Assembly: GCF_023100905.1 (NCBI RefSeq)
Contig: NZ_CP064686.1
Coordinates: forward strand, 4,030,001-4,094,000
Length of the DNA stretch: 64,000 nt
Direction: 5' to 3'
DNA from: Bradyrhizobium sp. 4
GTDB taxonomy: Bacteria; Pseudomonadota; Alphaproteobacteria; Rhizobiales; Xanthobacteraceae
In this document: positions 39,668 through 47,608 of the stretch, one piece after another
Layout: each line of letters begins with the position of its first letter
How positions within the stretch are numbered: the stretch's first letter is position 1
Notes under the pieces: generated by a model
What the model was told of the DNA's origin: nothing
Databases searched by the model: none
The model's input: only the letters and a program-made list of their open reading frames with translations
Program-made: the position numbers and the translations under genes

Positions 39668-40615
39668 TCAAGATCCCGCCAGCCATTTCGGCACCCAGCG
39701 CTCCGGCCGAGGCGCGCGGGCAAGGTCAGCTTGCGCCTCGGACAGCTTCGCAGGCTCGCCGTCGATGCTCGGGTGCACATCGTATTCGAAGTTGGGCATG
39801 ACGCGGCCGTCGGCATAGAGGCCGAATTTCATCGCGAACCATAGCCCGAGCTCGGGCTGCGCCTTCCGCATCTCCTCGCGCAGATCGCGCAGCAGGGATT
39901 CGATCGCGCCGGCTTCCTCGAACGGCTGCGGTCCGCGCGACAGGACGCGCGCCTGGTATTGCCTGCCGACGATCGCGATCTCGAAGCTCGTCTTGTCCCA
40001 GGGCTTCTTGCCCTTCGGCAGATGCGCGGCGAGGCGCCAGCCGAGTTCGGCCATCAGGCGATGATTGGCCCAATAGTCTTCGCGATCCCGGCTCCATTTT
40101 TCCATGAAGCCGCGAAAGTCGGGCAGCTCCGACGGATCGTCATCGGGCGCCACCATCTCCCCGCTCAGGCGTCCGGTGAGCCACTGCGCGAGCTCGACCG
40201 TCTGGCATTCGACCTCGTCGTGCGGCTTCAGATCGCTCCAAGCCTTGTCGAATTGTTGCGACGTCAGTTTTGCGAGCAGGCCGTCGAGACTGGGCGCCAG
40301 CAGCTCGTAATCGCCCTCGGAGCCAAGCCCCACGATCGGCGGATTGTCGCGGTCGAGACCCGCGCCATACCAGCCGCCAACCGCAGAGCCATCCGGCAGC
40401 CGCATGAACAGCGAAAACCTGTCGCGCAAGGGACTGCCGTCGACAATCGGCGCGTGATCGGAAAACTGGCCTTGCAGCGAGAAGCAGCCGACGCTGCCCC
40501 AAGGCCGTCCCTTAAGCCAGCCGGCGAAGTCCAGCAACAGCGGCGGCGCCTCGATACCCGGCGGAAACGCGCCGCGAATGCTGTCGAGGTCGATCGGATA
40601 AGGCGTCTCGGACAA
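39668..40615 (-). CDS. Hypothetical protein, possibly SUKH-like N-terminal domain
   Basis: A 315-residue cytoplasmic protein. The first 120 residues (DRFSLFMRLPDGSAVGGWY; PIVGLGSEGDYELLAPSLDGLLAKL) resemble SMI1/KNR4 (SUKH) domains, which are often immunity proteins against toxins. The C-terminal part (WFAMKFGLYADGRVMPNFEYD) recalls another immunity-like fold. No toxin gene is adjacent, so the immunity role is only a suggestion. No signal peptide or membrane helix is seen. The gene stands alone, divergent from the arg leader. The start at ATG 40615 is natural. Confidence 0.65.
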   Translation of the reverse strand: MSETPYPIDLDSIRGAFPPGIEAPPLLLDFAGWLKGRPWGSVGCFSLQGQFSDHAPIVDGSPLRDRFSLFMRLPDGSAVGGWYGAGLDRDNPPIVGLGSEGDYELLAPSLDGLLAKLTSQQFDKAWSDLKPHDEVECQTVELAQWLTGRLSGEMVAPDDDPSELPDFRGFMEKWSRDREDYWANHRLMAELGWRLAAHLPKGKKPWDKTSFEIAIVGRQYQARVLSRGPQPFEEAGAIESLLRDLREEMRKAQPELGLWFAMKFGLYADGRVMPNFEYDVHPSIDGEPAKLSEAQADLARAPRPERWVPKWLAGS

Positions 40616-40785
40616 GGCTTAAAACTATCTGGTTGGTCCCGCCCCTCTTGGTCTGAACCGTCATGCGTTCGGTTCGAACCAATTCGCGTCCTGTGATCAC
40701 AAACGCGCTAGAGACGTAATGGTTTCCAGGCGCGCATCTTTCACCTGCCCATGCACGCTGCGCGTGTGTCTTGGAAAGCGCCCGC

Positions 40786-40815
40786 TTGACAAGCCCCGCC
40801 ATTCGCATGTATTGC
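40786..40815 (+). promoter_or_regulatory. Candidate promoter of the arg leader and argD
   Basis: TTGACA at 40786-40791 is a consensus -35. TATTGC at 40810-40815, 18 bases on, is a plausible -10. Transcription would begin near 40822, directly at the ATG of the leader peptide (40824), giving a leaderless or nearly leaderless mRNA. Confidence 0.6.
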
Positions 40816-40823
40816 CGCGCCCC

Positions 40824-40916
40824 ATGATCAACGCTCGGACCCATCAGCGCACCGAAATGCTCCGCCGTCGCTTCCGCGACGATGAGAGGGTGCGCCATGT
40901 CCGACGACGCCGCTGA
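40824..40916 (+). CDS. Arginine-rich leader peptide (attenuator peptide)
   Basis: A 30-residue peptide with 12 arginines, clustered as MLRRRFR near the middle and VRRRR at the end. It lies just after the promoter and just before an intrinsic terminator, 102 bases upstream of argD. No Shine-Dalgarno precedes the ATG, and the predicted transcription start almost coincides with it, as in the leaderless trpL of Sinorhizobium. Codons include the rare AGG. Leader peptides rich in the regulated amino acid allow the ribosome to sense charged tRNA. The function is inferred from the layout; the peptide itself need not act. Confidence 0.7.
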   Translation: MINARTHQRTEMLRRRFRDDERVRHVRRRR

Positions 40917-40980
40917 ACCACTGAATTCAGCGTAAGTTTTCGAAAAGGCCGCACCCGCAAGGTGCGGCCTTTTTGCTTTT
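40845..40980 (+). promoter_or_regulatory. Arginine transcription attenuator: alternative stems and terminator
   Basis: Four segments: 1 = GCGCACC (40847-40853), 2 = GGGTGCGC (40888-40895), 3 = GGCCGCACCC (40947-40956), 4 = GGTGCGGCC (40961-40969). Pairing 1:2 is 7 bp, 2:3 (GGGTGCG/CGCACCC) is 7 bp, and 3:4 is a perfect 12-bp terminator stem (40944-40972) followed by TTTTTGCTTTT. A fourth hairpin, CGCTGAA/TTCAGCG (40911-40932), encloses the leader stop codon. Ribosome stalling on the CGC-CGT-CGC cluster (40863-40871) would mask segment 1, free segment 2, form 2:3 and permit argD transcription. Confidence 0.7.
40944..40980 (+). terminator. Intrinsic terminator upstream of argD
   Basis: Perfect 12-bp stem AAAGGCCGCACC / GGTGCGGCCTTT with a 5-base loop, followed by TTGCTTTT. 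It lies upstream of argD, not after a full-length gene, which points to conditional termination. Confidence 0.9.
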
Positions 40981-41017
40981 CGCGCGCCCTTTCCACCCGC
41001 CTCCAGAGGAGTTCGAC

Positions 41018-42214
41018 ATGACCAACGCTACCCATCCGTATGACGCGTTGATGGACATCACCGCTCGGCCCAAGGCCGTGTTCGTCCGCGGCGCCGGCTC
41101 CTACCTCTGGGACGACAGCCGCAGGCGCTATCTCGATTTCGTGCAGGGCTGGGCCGTCAACTGCCTCGGCCACTCCCCGCCCGCGATCGCCGACGCGCTT
41201 GCCGCGCAGGCCAAGCGGCTGCTGACGCCGAGCCCGGCCTTCTACAACGAGCCGAGCCTGAAGCTCGCGCAGGCACTTGTCGCAAAAAGCGCGTTCGATC
41301 AGGTGTTCTTTGCCAACTCGGGTGCCGAAGCCAATGAGGGCGCGATCAAGCTCGCGCGCAAATATGGCAGCATCCATAGAGGTGGCGCGTTCGAGATCAT
41401 CAGCTTCGAAGGTGGCTTTCACGGCCGCACGCTGGCGACGATGTCGGCCTCGGGCAAGAAGGCCTTTGAACCGCTGTTCGAGCCGAAGGTCGCCGGCTTC
41501 AAGAAGGCGAAGCTCAACGACATCGCGTCGGTCGAAAAGCTGATCAACGACAACACCGTCGCTGTGATGCTCGAGCCGATCCAGGGTGAATCAGGCGTGT
41601 GGCCGGCGACCGATCAGTTCTTGCAGCAGTTGCGCGCCCTTACCGACGCGCACGGCCTCCTCCTGATCTTCGACGAGATCCAGACAGGAATGGGCCGGAC
41701 CGGCAAGCTCTTCCACTACGAGCACACCGGCATCGCGCCCGACATCATGACGCTCGGCAAGGGCATCGGCGGCGGCGTGCCGCTCGCAGCCCTGCTCGCG
41801 ACCGAACGCGCGGCCTGCTTCGAGCACGGCGACCAGGGCGGCACGTTCAACGGCAACCCGATCATGTGCGCGGCGGGACTTGCGGTGCTCGACGAGGTCA
41901 GTAAGCCGGACTTCCTGAAGACGGCGACCGAAACCGGGCTGCTGCTCGAAAGCGAATTGCAGAAGGTCTCGGCGCGGCACGGGCTCGGCGAAGTGCGTGG
42001 CCGCGGGCTCCTGCTCGCGCTCGACCTCAAGCTGCCGATCGCGCCCGGCATCGTCGCGCAGGCGTTCGAGGCCGGCGTGCTCCTCAACGCACCGCAGGTC
42101 GACACGCTGCGCTTCATGCCGGCGCTCAACGTCACGAGGGCCGAGATCGCCGAGATGATCGATTGTCTCGACGGGATCTTGACCAGGGCCGGCGCGGCAC
42201 GGCGGGTGGCCTAA
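41018..42214 (+). CDS. argD: Acetylornithine aminotransferase
   Basis: A 398-residue PLP-dependent class III aminotransferase that makes N-acetylornithine in arginine synthesis, and often also serves as succinyldiaminopimelate aminotransferase. Key segments are NSGAEANEGAIKLARKYG (about 106-123), FEGGFHGRT, EPIQGESGV, FDEIQTGMGRTG and TLGKGIGGGVP, with the PLP lysine near residue 247. ATG 41018 has AGAGGAG seven bases upstream. It is preceded by an arginine-type attenuator, which supports an arginine role. argF, which often follows argD in this group, is not here; the gene is followed by an intergenic repeat. Confidence 0.92.
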   Translation: MTNATHPYDALMDITARPKAVFVRGAGSYLWDDSRRRYLDFVQGWAVNCLGHSPPAIADALAAQAKRLLTPSPAFYNEPSLKLAQALVAKSAFDQVFFANSGAEANEGAIKLARKYGSIHRGGAFEIISFEGGFHGRTLATMSASGKKAFEPLFEPKVAGFKKAKLNDIASVEKLINDNTVAVMLEPIQGESGVWPATDQFLQQLRALTDAHGLLLIFDEIQTGMGRTGKLFHYEHTGIAPDIMTLGKGIGGGVPLAALLATERAACFEHGDQGGTFNGNPIMCAAGLAVLDEVSKPDFLKTATETGLLLESELQKVSARHGLGEVRGRGLLLALDLKLPIAPGIVAQAFEAGVLLNAPQVDTLRFMPALNVTRAEIAEMIDCLDGILTRAGAARRVA

Positions 42215-42218
42215 GCTC

Positions 42219-42302
42219 GTCATTGCGAGAAGCGCAGCGACGAAGCAATCCAGACTGCCTCAACGGAAAGATTCTGGATTGCTTCGCTTCGCTCGCAATG
42301 AC
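42219..42302. repeat. Intergenic inverted repeat (Bradyrhizobium-type)
   Basis: Outer arms GTCATTGCGAG / CTCGCAATGAC are perfect (11 bp), and inner arms GAAGCAATCCAGA / TCTGGATTGCTTC are perfect (13 bp). The element fills the gap between the convergent argD and quinone oxidoreductase genes and may terminate both. It is another recurrent rhizobial intergenic repeat. Confidence 0.8.
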
Positions 42303-42307
42303 CTGAG

Positions 42308-43282
42308 TTACGGCTTCAAGATCGACGCGCCCGTGGTCTTGCGGCTTTCGAGATCGATATGCGCCTTGGCGGCGTCCTTGAGCGCGTAGGCATGGTTGAT
42401 CGGCACGTGCAGCTTGCCGTTGATGACGGCGGCGAACAGCGTGTCGGCGCCTTCCAGCAATTCCTTGCGCGTGCCGATATAGTCGTTGAGCTTGGGCCGG
42501 GTCGCAAACAGCGAGCCGTGCGTGTTGAGCTCGGCGATCGAGAACGGCGGCACCGAGCCCGAGGCATTGCCGAACGAGACGAACATCCCGCGCGGCTTGA
42601 GGCAGGACAGCGAGCCCGGGAACGTCGCCTTGCCGACGCCGTCATAGACCACATCGCAACCCTCGTTGCGGCTGATCTGTTTGACGCGCGCGACGAAGTC
42701 TTCCTCGTTGTAGAGGATGACGTGGTCGCAGCCATTGGCCTCGGCAAGCGCAGCCTTCTCGCGCGAGCCGACGGTGCCGATGACGTGGGCGCCCATTGCC
42801 CTCGCCCATTGGCAGGCGAGCAGGCCGATGCCGCCGGCCGCGGCATGGATCAGCACGCGATGATGCGGTTCGACCTTGAAGGTCTTGTGCAGGAGATACC
42901 AGACCGTCAGCCCCTTCAGCATCAGCACGGCGCCCTGCTCGTGGGTGATGTGGTCGGGCAGCTTGACCAGCCGCTCCCAGGGGATGTTGCGCTCCCCGGT
43001 ATAGGCGCCGAGATTGTGGTAGTAGGCGACGCGGTCGCCCGGATGGAAATTCGTCACGCCCGGCCCGACTGCGAGAACCTCGCCCGAGGCCTCGTTGCCG
43101 GCGATGAAGGGCAGCCCCGGCGCCTTGTAGAGGCCGGTGCGGTAATAGACGTCGATGAAGTTCAGGCCGACGGCATGCTGGAGGATGCGCACCTCGCCGG
43201 GTCCGGGCGCCGGAACATCGACGCTCTCATAGACCAGGGCTTCGGGGCCTCCGACCTTGTGCACACGGACGGCTTTGGTCAT
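42308..43282 (-). CDS. NADPH:quinone oxidoreductase (zeta-crystallin type)
   Basis: A 324-residue medium-chain dehydrogenase/reductase without the catalytic zinc ligands. GGPEALVYESVDVPAPGPGEV, GLNFIDVYYRTGLY and AAAGGIGLLACQWARAMGAHVIGTVGS (NADPH Rossmann site) are typical of QOR1. It reduces quinones by one or two electrons with NADPH. ATG 43282 is the family start; the open frame to 43492 is not coding-like. Monocistronic and convergent with argD. Confidence 0.92.
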   Translation of the reverse strand: MTKAVRVHKVGGPEALVYESVDVPAPGPGEVRILQHAVGLNFIDVYYRTGLYKAPGLPFIAGNEASGEVLAVGPGVTNFHPGDRVAYYHNLGAYTGERNIPWERLVKLPDHITHEQGAVLMLKGLTVWYLLHKTFKVEPHHRVLIHAAAGGIGLLACQWARAMGAHVIGTVGSREKAALAEANGCDHVILYNEEDFVARVKQISRNEGCDVVYDGVGKATFPGSLSCLKPRGMFVSFGNASGSVPPFSIAELNTHGSLFATRPKLNDYIGTRKELLEGADTLFAAVINGKLHVPINHAYALKDAAKAHIDLESRKTTGASILKP

Positions 43283-43358
43283 CGCCTGACCTCCTCTTCT
43301 CGCGGGGCCAGCGAAAGACATCGCGCCCGCCTTGTCAACTCGACGCCGGCTGGAACGC

Positions 43359-44096
43359 CTAGACCGACGGTTTTTTGCGGGTGTTCCTGCGGTTGCGCTT
43401 GGCCAGCACATTGAAGAACTCGACCGCCGCCGAGAACGCAATCGCGAAATAGATGTAGCCGCGCGGGATGTGGAATTGGAATCCGTCCGCAACCAACGCG
43501 ACGCCGATCAGCACCAGGAAGGCCAGCGCAAGCATTTTCGTGGTCGGATGCTCCGCGACGAATCGCGACACCGGCCCGGCCGAAATGTACATGATGAGAC
43601 AGGCGATCACGACGGCCGCGATCATGATCTCGATGTCCTGCGCCATGCCGATGGCCGTGATGATCGAGTCCAGCGAGAACACGATGTCGATGATCACGAT
43701 CTGGACGATGACCCAGAAGAAAGCGCTACGAGGGGACTTCGCGTCGCCTTCGCCGTCATCGGCTTCGACCTCACCATGGATCTCGTGCGTCGCCTTCGCG
43801 ATAAGGAACAGGCCGCCGCAGATCAGGATGAGGTCGCGCCACGAGAAGCCATAGCCCGAAAACGAAAACACCGGCGCGGTCAGGCCGATCAGCCAGACCA
43901 ACAGGCTGAGCAGGATGATGCGGAAGATCAGCGCCAGTGCGAGCCCGATCTGGCGGGCGCGGTGCGCCTGCTTCTCGGGAATGCGCGAGACGATCACCGA
44001 CAGGAAGATGACATTGTCGATGCCGAGCACGATCTCGAGCGCGGTCAAAGTGAGGAGCGCGGCCCAGGCTTCTGGGCTGGTCAACAGGTGCATCAT
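43359..44096 (-). CDS. TerC-family integral membrane protein
   Basis: A 245-residue protein with about seven transmembrane helices. LTALEIVLGIDNVIFLSVI and IIDIVFSLDSIITAIGMA are the two TerC signatures, each with acidic residues inside the membrane that probably bind Mn2+ or other divalent ions. TerC/Alx proteins export manganese and can load it into secreted enzymes. The start overlaps the stop of the phosphatidylcholine synthase gene by four bases, so they form one transcription unit. No Mn riboswitch (yybP-ykoY) is visible upstream. Confidence 0.92.
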   Translation of the reverse strand: MMHLLTSPEAWAALLTLTALEIVLGIDNVIFLSVIVSRIPEKQAHRARQIGLALALIFRIILLSLLVWLIGLTAPVFSFSGYGFSWRDLILICGGLFLIAKATHEIHGEVEADDGEGDAKSPRSAFFWVIVQIVIIDIVFSLDSIITAIGMAQDIEIMIAAVVIACLIMYISAGPVSRFVAEHPTTKMLALAFLVLIGVALVADGFQFHIPRGYIYFAIAFSAAVEFFNVLAKRNRRNTRKKPSV

Positions 44097-44818
44097 GCGA
44101 AGGATCTTGTCAGCCGTATTAATGCGTCGCTGAAGCTGATCCAGAGTGCGATCGCGCAGAGCACGACAGTCACGCCGGTGCCGACGCGGAAGTCCATCTG
44201 CAGCGTGTAGAAGGAAAGCAGAGCCCAGATGGCGATCAGCGACATCGTCAGCCAGCGCAGGCGCACGACGCGCACCGGATGCAGCACGTGGAACGGCACG
44301 AAGGTCAGCACCACCAGGCTTGCGACCAACAGCGTCGACAGCAGCGGCGGCCAGTGCAGCAGGAACAGATAGAACGCCGCCGCATTCCACAGCGCCGGAA
44401 AACCGCGGAAATGATTGTCGTCCGCCTTCATGCGCAGATCGGCGAAATATAATGCGCTGGTGACGATGATGGCGACGCCGAGCAAGGGTGCTGCGACCGG
44501 CAGCAGCAAGCCGCTGGCCACGATCGCATAGGCCGGAACGAAGACGTAGGTGACGAAATCGACCACGAGATCGAGCACGTCGCCCGACCAGTTCGGCTGC
44601 ACGTCCTTGACGTTGAGCCGGCGCGCGATTGGCCCGTCGATCGCGTCGATGATGAGGGCGACGCCCAGCCATTGAAACATCGCCGCCCAGTGCTCGCGCA
44701 CGGCCTCAAGCATCGCCAGCAGCGCGATCGCCGCACCGAACGCGGTGAAGATGTGCACCGAGAAGGCAGCGGCGCGGATCGCGGGCCTGGGCTTCAGGGA
44801 ATCCTCTTGGCTGTCCAT
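44093..44818 (-). CDS. pcs: Phosphatidylcholine synthase
   Basis: A 241-residue membrane enzyme of the CDP-alcohol phosphatidyltransferase family. It condenses CDP-diacylglycerol with choline to make phosphatidylcholine, a lipid typical of rhizobia and important in host interaction. The motif D61-G62-x2-A65-R66-x12-G79-x3-D83-x3-D87 (DGPIARR, then SGDVLDLVVDFV) has the longer spacing diagnostic of Pcs. About eight transmembrane helices are predicted. ATG 44818 gives the family start. It lies upstream of, and overlaps, the terC gene. Confidence 0.92.
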   Translation of the reverse strand: MDSQEDSLKPRPAIRAAAFSVHIFTAFGAAIALLAMLEAVREHWAAMFQWLGVALIIDAIDGPIARRLNVKDVQPNWSGDVLDLVVDFVTYVFVPAYAIVASGLLLPVAAPLLGVAIIVTSALYFADLRMKADDNHFRGFPALWNAAAFYLFLLHWPPLLSTLLVASLVVLTFVPFHVLHPVRVVRLRWLTMSLIAIWALLSFYTLQMDFRVGTGVTVVLCAIALWISFSDALIRLTRSFA

Positions 44819-44947
44819 GGCTTCTGCTATCAGAATGACGCCGGTTTGCACATAAGCCATTGCGACGCCCGGTCGCACAATTCGTCATAAAATCAGGGCA
44901 ATATGACTGGGCTTGAATTTGCCGCGGGGCGTGTCCAATGTCGTTCC

Positions 44948-46132
44948 ATGACAGATGCATCGACACTCTTTGACGCGGCCGTGATCGGCGGCGGACCGGC
45001 GGGACTTAGCGCGGCCATCGCACTGGCGCAGGCGGGCGCACGGACCGCGCTGGTGGCGCGTCGCGTGCCCTATGCCGACAATCGCACCACGGCGCTGCTC
45101 GGTGCCTCCGTCGATCTGCTGGAGAGCCTCGATGTCTGGCCCCGCTGCAAGGACAAGGCGGCCGCGCTCGAAATCATGCGGCTCGTCGACGACACCGGCC
45201 GGCTCTTCCGCGCGCCTGAGGTCCGGTTCTCCTGCCATGAAATCGGCCGCGATGCCTTCGGCTACAACATCGACAACCGCTCGCTGATGCTGGCGCTGGA
45301 AGCGCGCGCGGCCGAACTGCCCGGTCTCGTCCGTTTCGACGACGAGGCCGAAACTGTCGTCATCGAAGCCGATCACGTCGCGATCCGCACGGCGGCTGCG
45401 CAATTTCTCTCGGCCCGCCTCGTGGTCGGGGCCGACGGCCGGCATTCGCTTTGTCGCGAAGCCTCCGGCATCGCGGTGACGCGGCGCGAGCTGACCCAGA
45501 CGGCGCTGACTTTCAACGTCGGCCACGCGCGGCCCCATCGCAGCGTCTCGACCGAGTTCCACACGCCGCACGGTCCTTGCGTGTTCGTGCCCCTGCCCGG
45601 CGATCGCTCCAGCGTCGTCTGGGTCTCGGCGCCTGCGGAGGCCGAACGGCTTCGCGGATTGAGCGACGAGGAATTGTCCGCCGCGATCGAGAAGCAGTCG
45701 CATTCAATCCTCGGACGCATGACGGTCGAGCCGGGCCGCCATCTGTTTCCGCTGGCGATCGAACGTCCCAAATCCTTCGGCCGCGATCGCATCGCGCTGG
45801 TCGGCGAAGCCGCCCATGTGGTTCCGCCGATCGGCGCCCAAGGCCTCAATCTCGGCCTCCGCGATGCCGCCGACATTGCGCGGCTTGCGGGCGAGGCCAT
45901 CGCGTCCGGTCAGGATCCTGGCGCAGCAGACGTGCTCAAGCGTTACGATCGGGCCCGGCGTCCCGACATCCTGAGCCGGACCTTTGCGATCGACATCGCC
46001 AACCGCTCGCTGCTCAACGATTTCCTGCCGCTCCAGCCGGTCCGCGCGGTCGGCATGCACCTGCTCGGCGCCATCGGTCCGCTCCGGCGTTTTGCGATGC
46101 GCGAGGGGCTGACGCCAACCTGGCGGAAGTAA
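44948..46132 (+). CDS. UbiH/VisC-type FAD-dependent monooxygenase
   Basis: A 394-residue class A flavoprotein hydroxylase. The FAD ADP-binding motif is DAAVIGGGPAGLSAAIALAQAG at about 8-29. The second motif VGADGRHSLCREASG and the third DRIALVGEAAHVVPPIGAQGLNLGLRDA are those of the UbiH/UbiF/VisC group that hydroxylates the ubiquinone ring. A role in ubiquinone synthesis is likely but specificity cannot be read. ATG 44948 is chosen over 44903. Divergent from pcs. Confidence 0.9.
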   Translation: MTDASTLFDAAVIGGGPAGLSAAIALAQAGARTALVARRVPYADNRTTALLGASVDLLESLDVWPRCKDKAAALEIMRLVDDTGRLFRAPEVRFSCHEIGRDAFGYNIDNRSLMLALEARAAELPGLVRFDDEAETVVIEADHVAIRTAAAQFLSARLVVGADGRHSLCREASGIAVTRRELTQTALTFNVGHARPHRSVSTEFHTPHGPCVFVPLPGDRSSVVWVSAPAEAERLRGLSDEELSAAIEKQSHSILGRMTVEPGRHLFPLAIERPKSFGRDRIALVGEAAHVVPPIGAQGLNLGLRDAADIARLAGEAIASGQDPGAADVLKRYDRARRPDILSRTFAIDIANRSLLNDFLPLQPVRAVGMHLLGAIGPLRRFAMREGLTPTWRK

Positions 46133-46139
46133 CGACCGC

Positions 46140-47093
46140 TCAAGGAAACGCCAGCCGGCCCGTCTGGATCGCCCACATCACGCTGGTCAGGGTGACCACG
46201 GACGCAAACGTCCCGAGCAGCACCGCGACGGAGGCGGACTCGATCCAGGCGTCGTTCTGCCGGGCGATGACGAACACGTTCAACGCCGGCGGCAGCGAGG
46301 CCATCAGCACGGCGGTCGCCGCCCAGGGCTGCGCGAACGGGCCGAACGCCAGCATCAGGCCGAACGCTGCGAGCGGGTGGATCAGGAGCTTGACCGCGAT
46401 CACGCCCGGCACTTCCCACGGGACCCGATCGAACGGGCGGAGTGCGACGGTGACGCCGAGCACGAACAGTGCGGTCGGGGCGGCTGCGTTCTGGAGGAAT
46501 GTGATGGTGCGATCGAGCGCGACAGGCATCTCAATATGCAGCGATGCGAAGGCCGCGCCAAAACAGGCCGACATGATCAGCGGGTTGAGCACGATCTGCT
46601 TCAGCACGACGCCGAAGGCATGCACGATCGAGGGATGATCGCGGTCGGAAAGCTCGATCAGCAGCGGCACGATGGTGAACAGGAAGATGCTGTCACAGCA
46701 GAAGATCAGCGCAGTGGGCGCCGAGGCCTTGGGCCCGAGCACGGCGAGCGCCAGCCCGGGTCCCATGTAACCGATGTTTCCGTAGCCACCGGAGAGCCCG
46801 GCGAGCGTCGCCTCGCGCAATGTCAGCCCGCCGAGAACCTTGCCGACGACCAGCGCGAGTGTGAACGCCGCAACGGTCGACAGCGTGGTCGCGACCAGGA
46901 ATGGCGGGTTGTTCAATTCGGAGAACGGCGTCTTCGACATGATCGCAAACAGCAACGCCGGGAGCGACACATAGAGCAGGAAGAAGTTCATCCAGGCGAG
47001 GCCCGATTCCGGCAGGGATTTGACCTTGCCGCAAGCGAATCCAACGAAGATCAAGCCGAAATAAGGTAGAGCTAGATTGAGGATATCGACCAT
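46140..47093 (-). CDS. AEC-family (auxin efflux carrier) permease
   Basis: A 317-residue inner-membrane protein with about ten transmembrane helices in two repeats. The first helix contains LNLALPYFGLIFVGFACG, and GGYGNIGYMGPGLAL and ALFVLGVTVAL are typical AEC motifs. Bacterial members move organic acids such as malonate or malate; a plant-hormone role is not implied. It is convergent with the monooxygenase gene, only 7 bases between stops, and divergent from hspQ. Confidence 0.92.
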   Translation of the reverse strand: MVDILNLALPYFGLIFVGFACGKVKSLPESGLAWMNFFLLYVSLPALLFAIMSKTPFSELNNPPFLVATTLSTVAAFTLALVVGKVLGGLTLREATLAGLSGGYGNIGYMGPGLALAVLGPKASAPTALIFCCDSIFLFTIVPLLIELSDRDHPSIVHAFGVVLKQIVLNPLIMSACFGAAFASLHIEMPVALDRTITFLQNAAAPTALFVLGVTVALRPFDRVPWEVPGVIAVKLLIHPLAAFGLMLAFGPFAQPWAATAVLMASLPPALNVFVIARQNDAWIESASVAVLLGTFASVVTLTSVMWAIQTGRLAFP

Positions 47094-47199
47094 TGATAAA
47101 GTGTTTTCTGAAGATTTGGGGGCTATCTGCCCCGCACCCGCGGGTTAATTCCAGATCAGGGCACTAGCATCGGCCACAATCCTGGTCTATCGACGGGGA

Positions 47200-47532
47200 A
47201 TGATTAAAGCGCGGACCGCCAAATTCCAGATCGGACAGGTCGTGCGCCACCGGATCTTCTCGTTCCGGGGCGTGATCTTCGACATCGATCCGGAATTCAA
47301 CAACACCGAGGAGTGGTGGCTGTCGATCCCCGAGGAGGTGCGGCCCCACAAGGACCAGCCGTTCTATCACCTGCTCGCGGAGAACGCGGAGTCGGAATAC
47401 GTCGCCTACGTCTCCGAACAGAACCTGGTGCCGGACGATTCCGGCGAACCGGTCCGGCATTCCCAGGTCGCCGAGATCTTCGTCAAGGACAAGACCGGCG
47501 GTTACCGCCCGCGCAATCCGTCGCTGAACTGA
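47200..47532 (+). CDS. hspQ: Heat shock protein HspQ
   Basis: A 110-residue protein. AKFQIGQVVRHRIFSFRGVIFDIDPEF, EEWWLSIPEE and DQPFYHLLAENAESEYVAYVSEQNL match HspQ, a small protein first described as a factor for DnaA degradation and later as a Lon specificity-enhancer. It is heat-induced in E. coli. A strong terminator follows. Confidence 0.93.
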   Translation: MIKARTAKFQIGQVVRHRIFSFRGVIFDIDPEFNNTEEWWLSIPEEVRPHKDQPFYHLLAENAESEYVAYVSEQNLVPDDSGEPVRHSQVAEIFVKDKTGGYRPRNPSLN

Positions 47533-47558
47533 GTTCGCAGCCATCAACTGGCCAGCGC

Positions 47559-47586
47559 AAAAGGCGCTCGAACCGAGCGCCTTTTT
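47559..47586 (+). terminator. Intrinsic terminator of hspQ
   Basis: Perfect 11-bp stem AAAGGCGCTCG / CGAGCGCCTTT with a 3-base loop and a following TT run. It lies between the convergent hspQ and IalB-like genes and can serve both. Confidence 0.9.
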
Positions 47587-47608
47587 CATGTCCGGGATCG
47601 GGTCCCGA

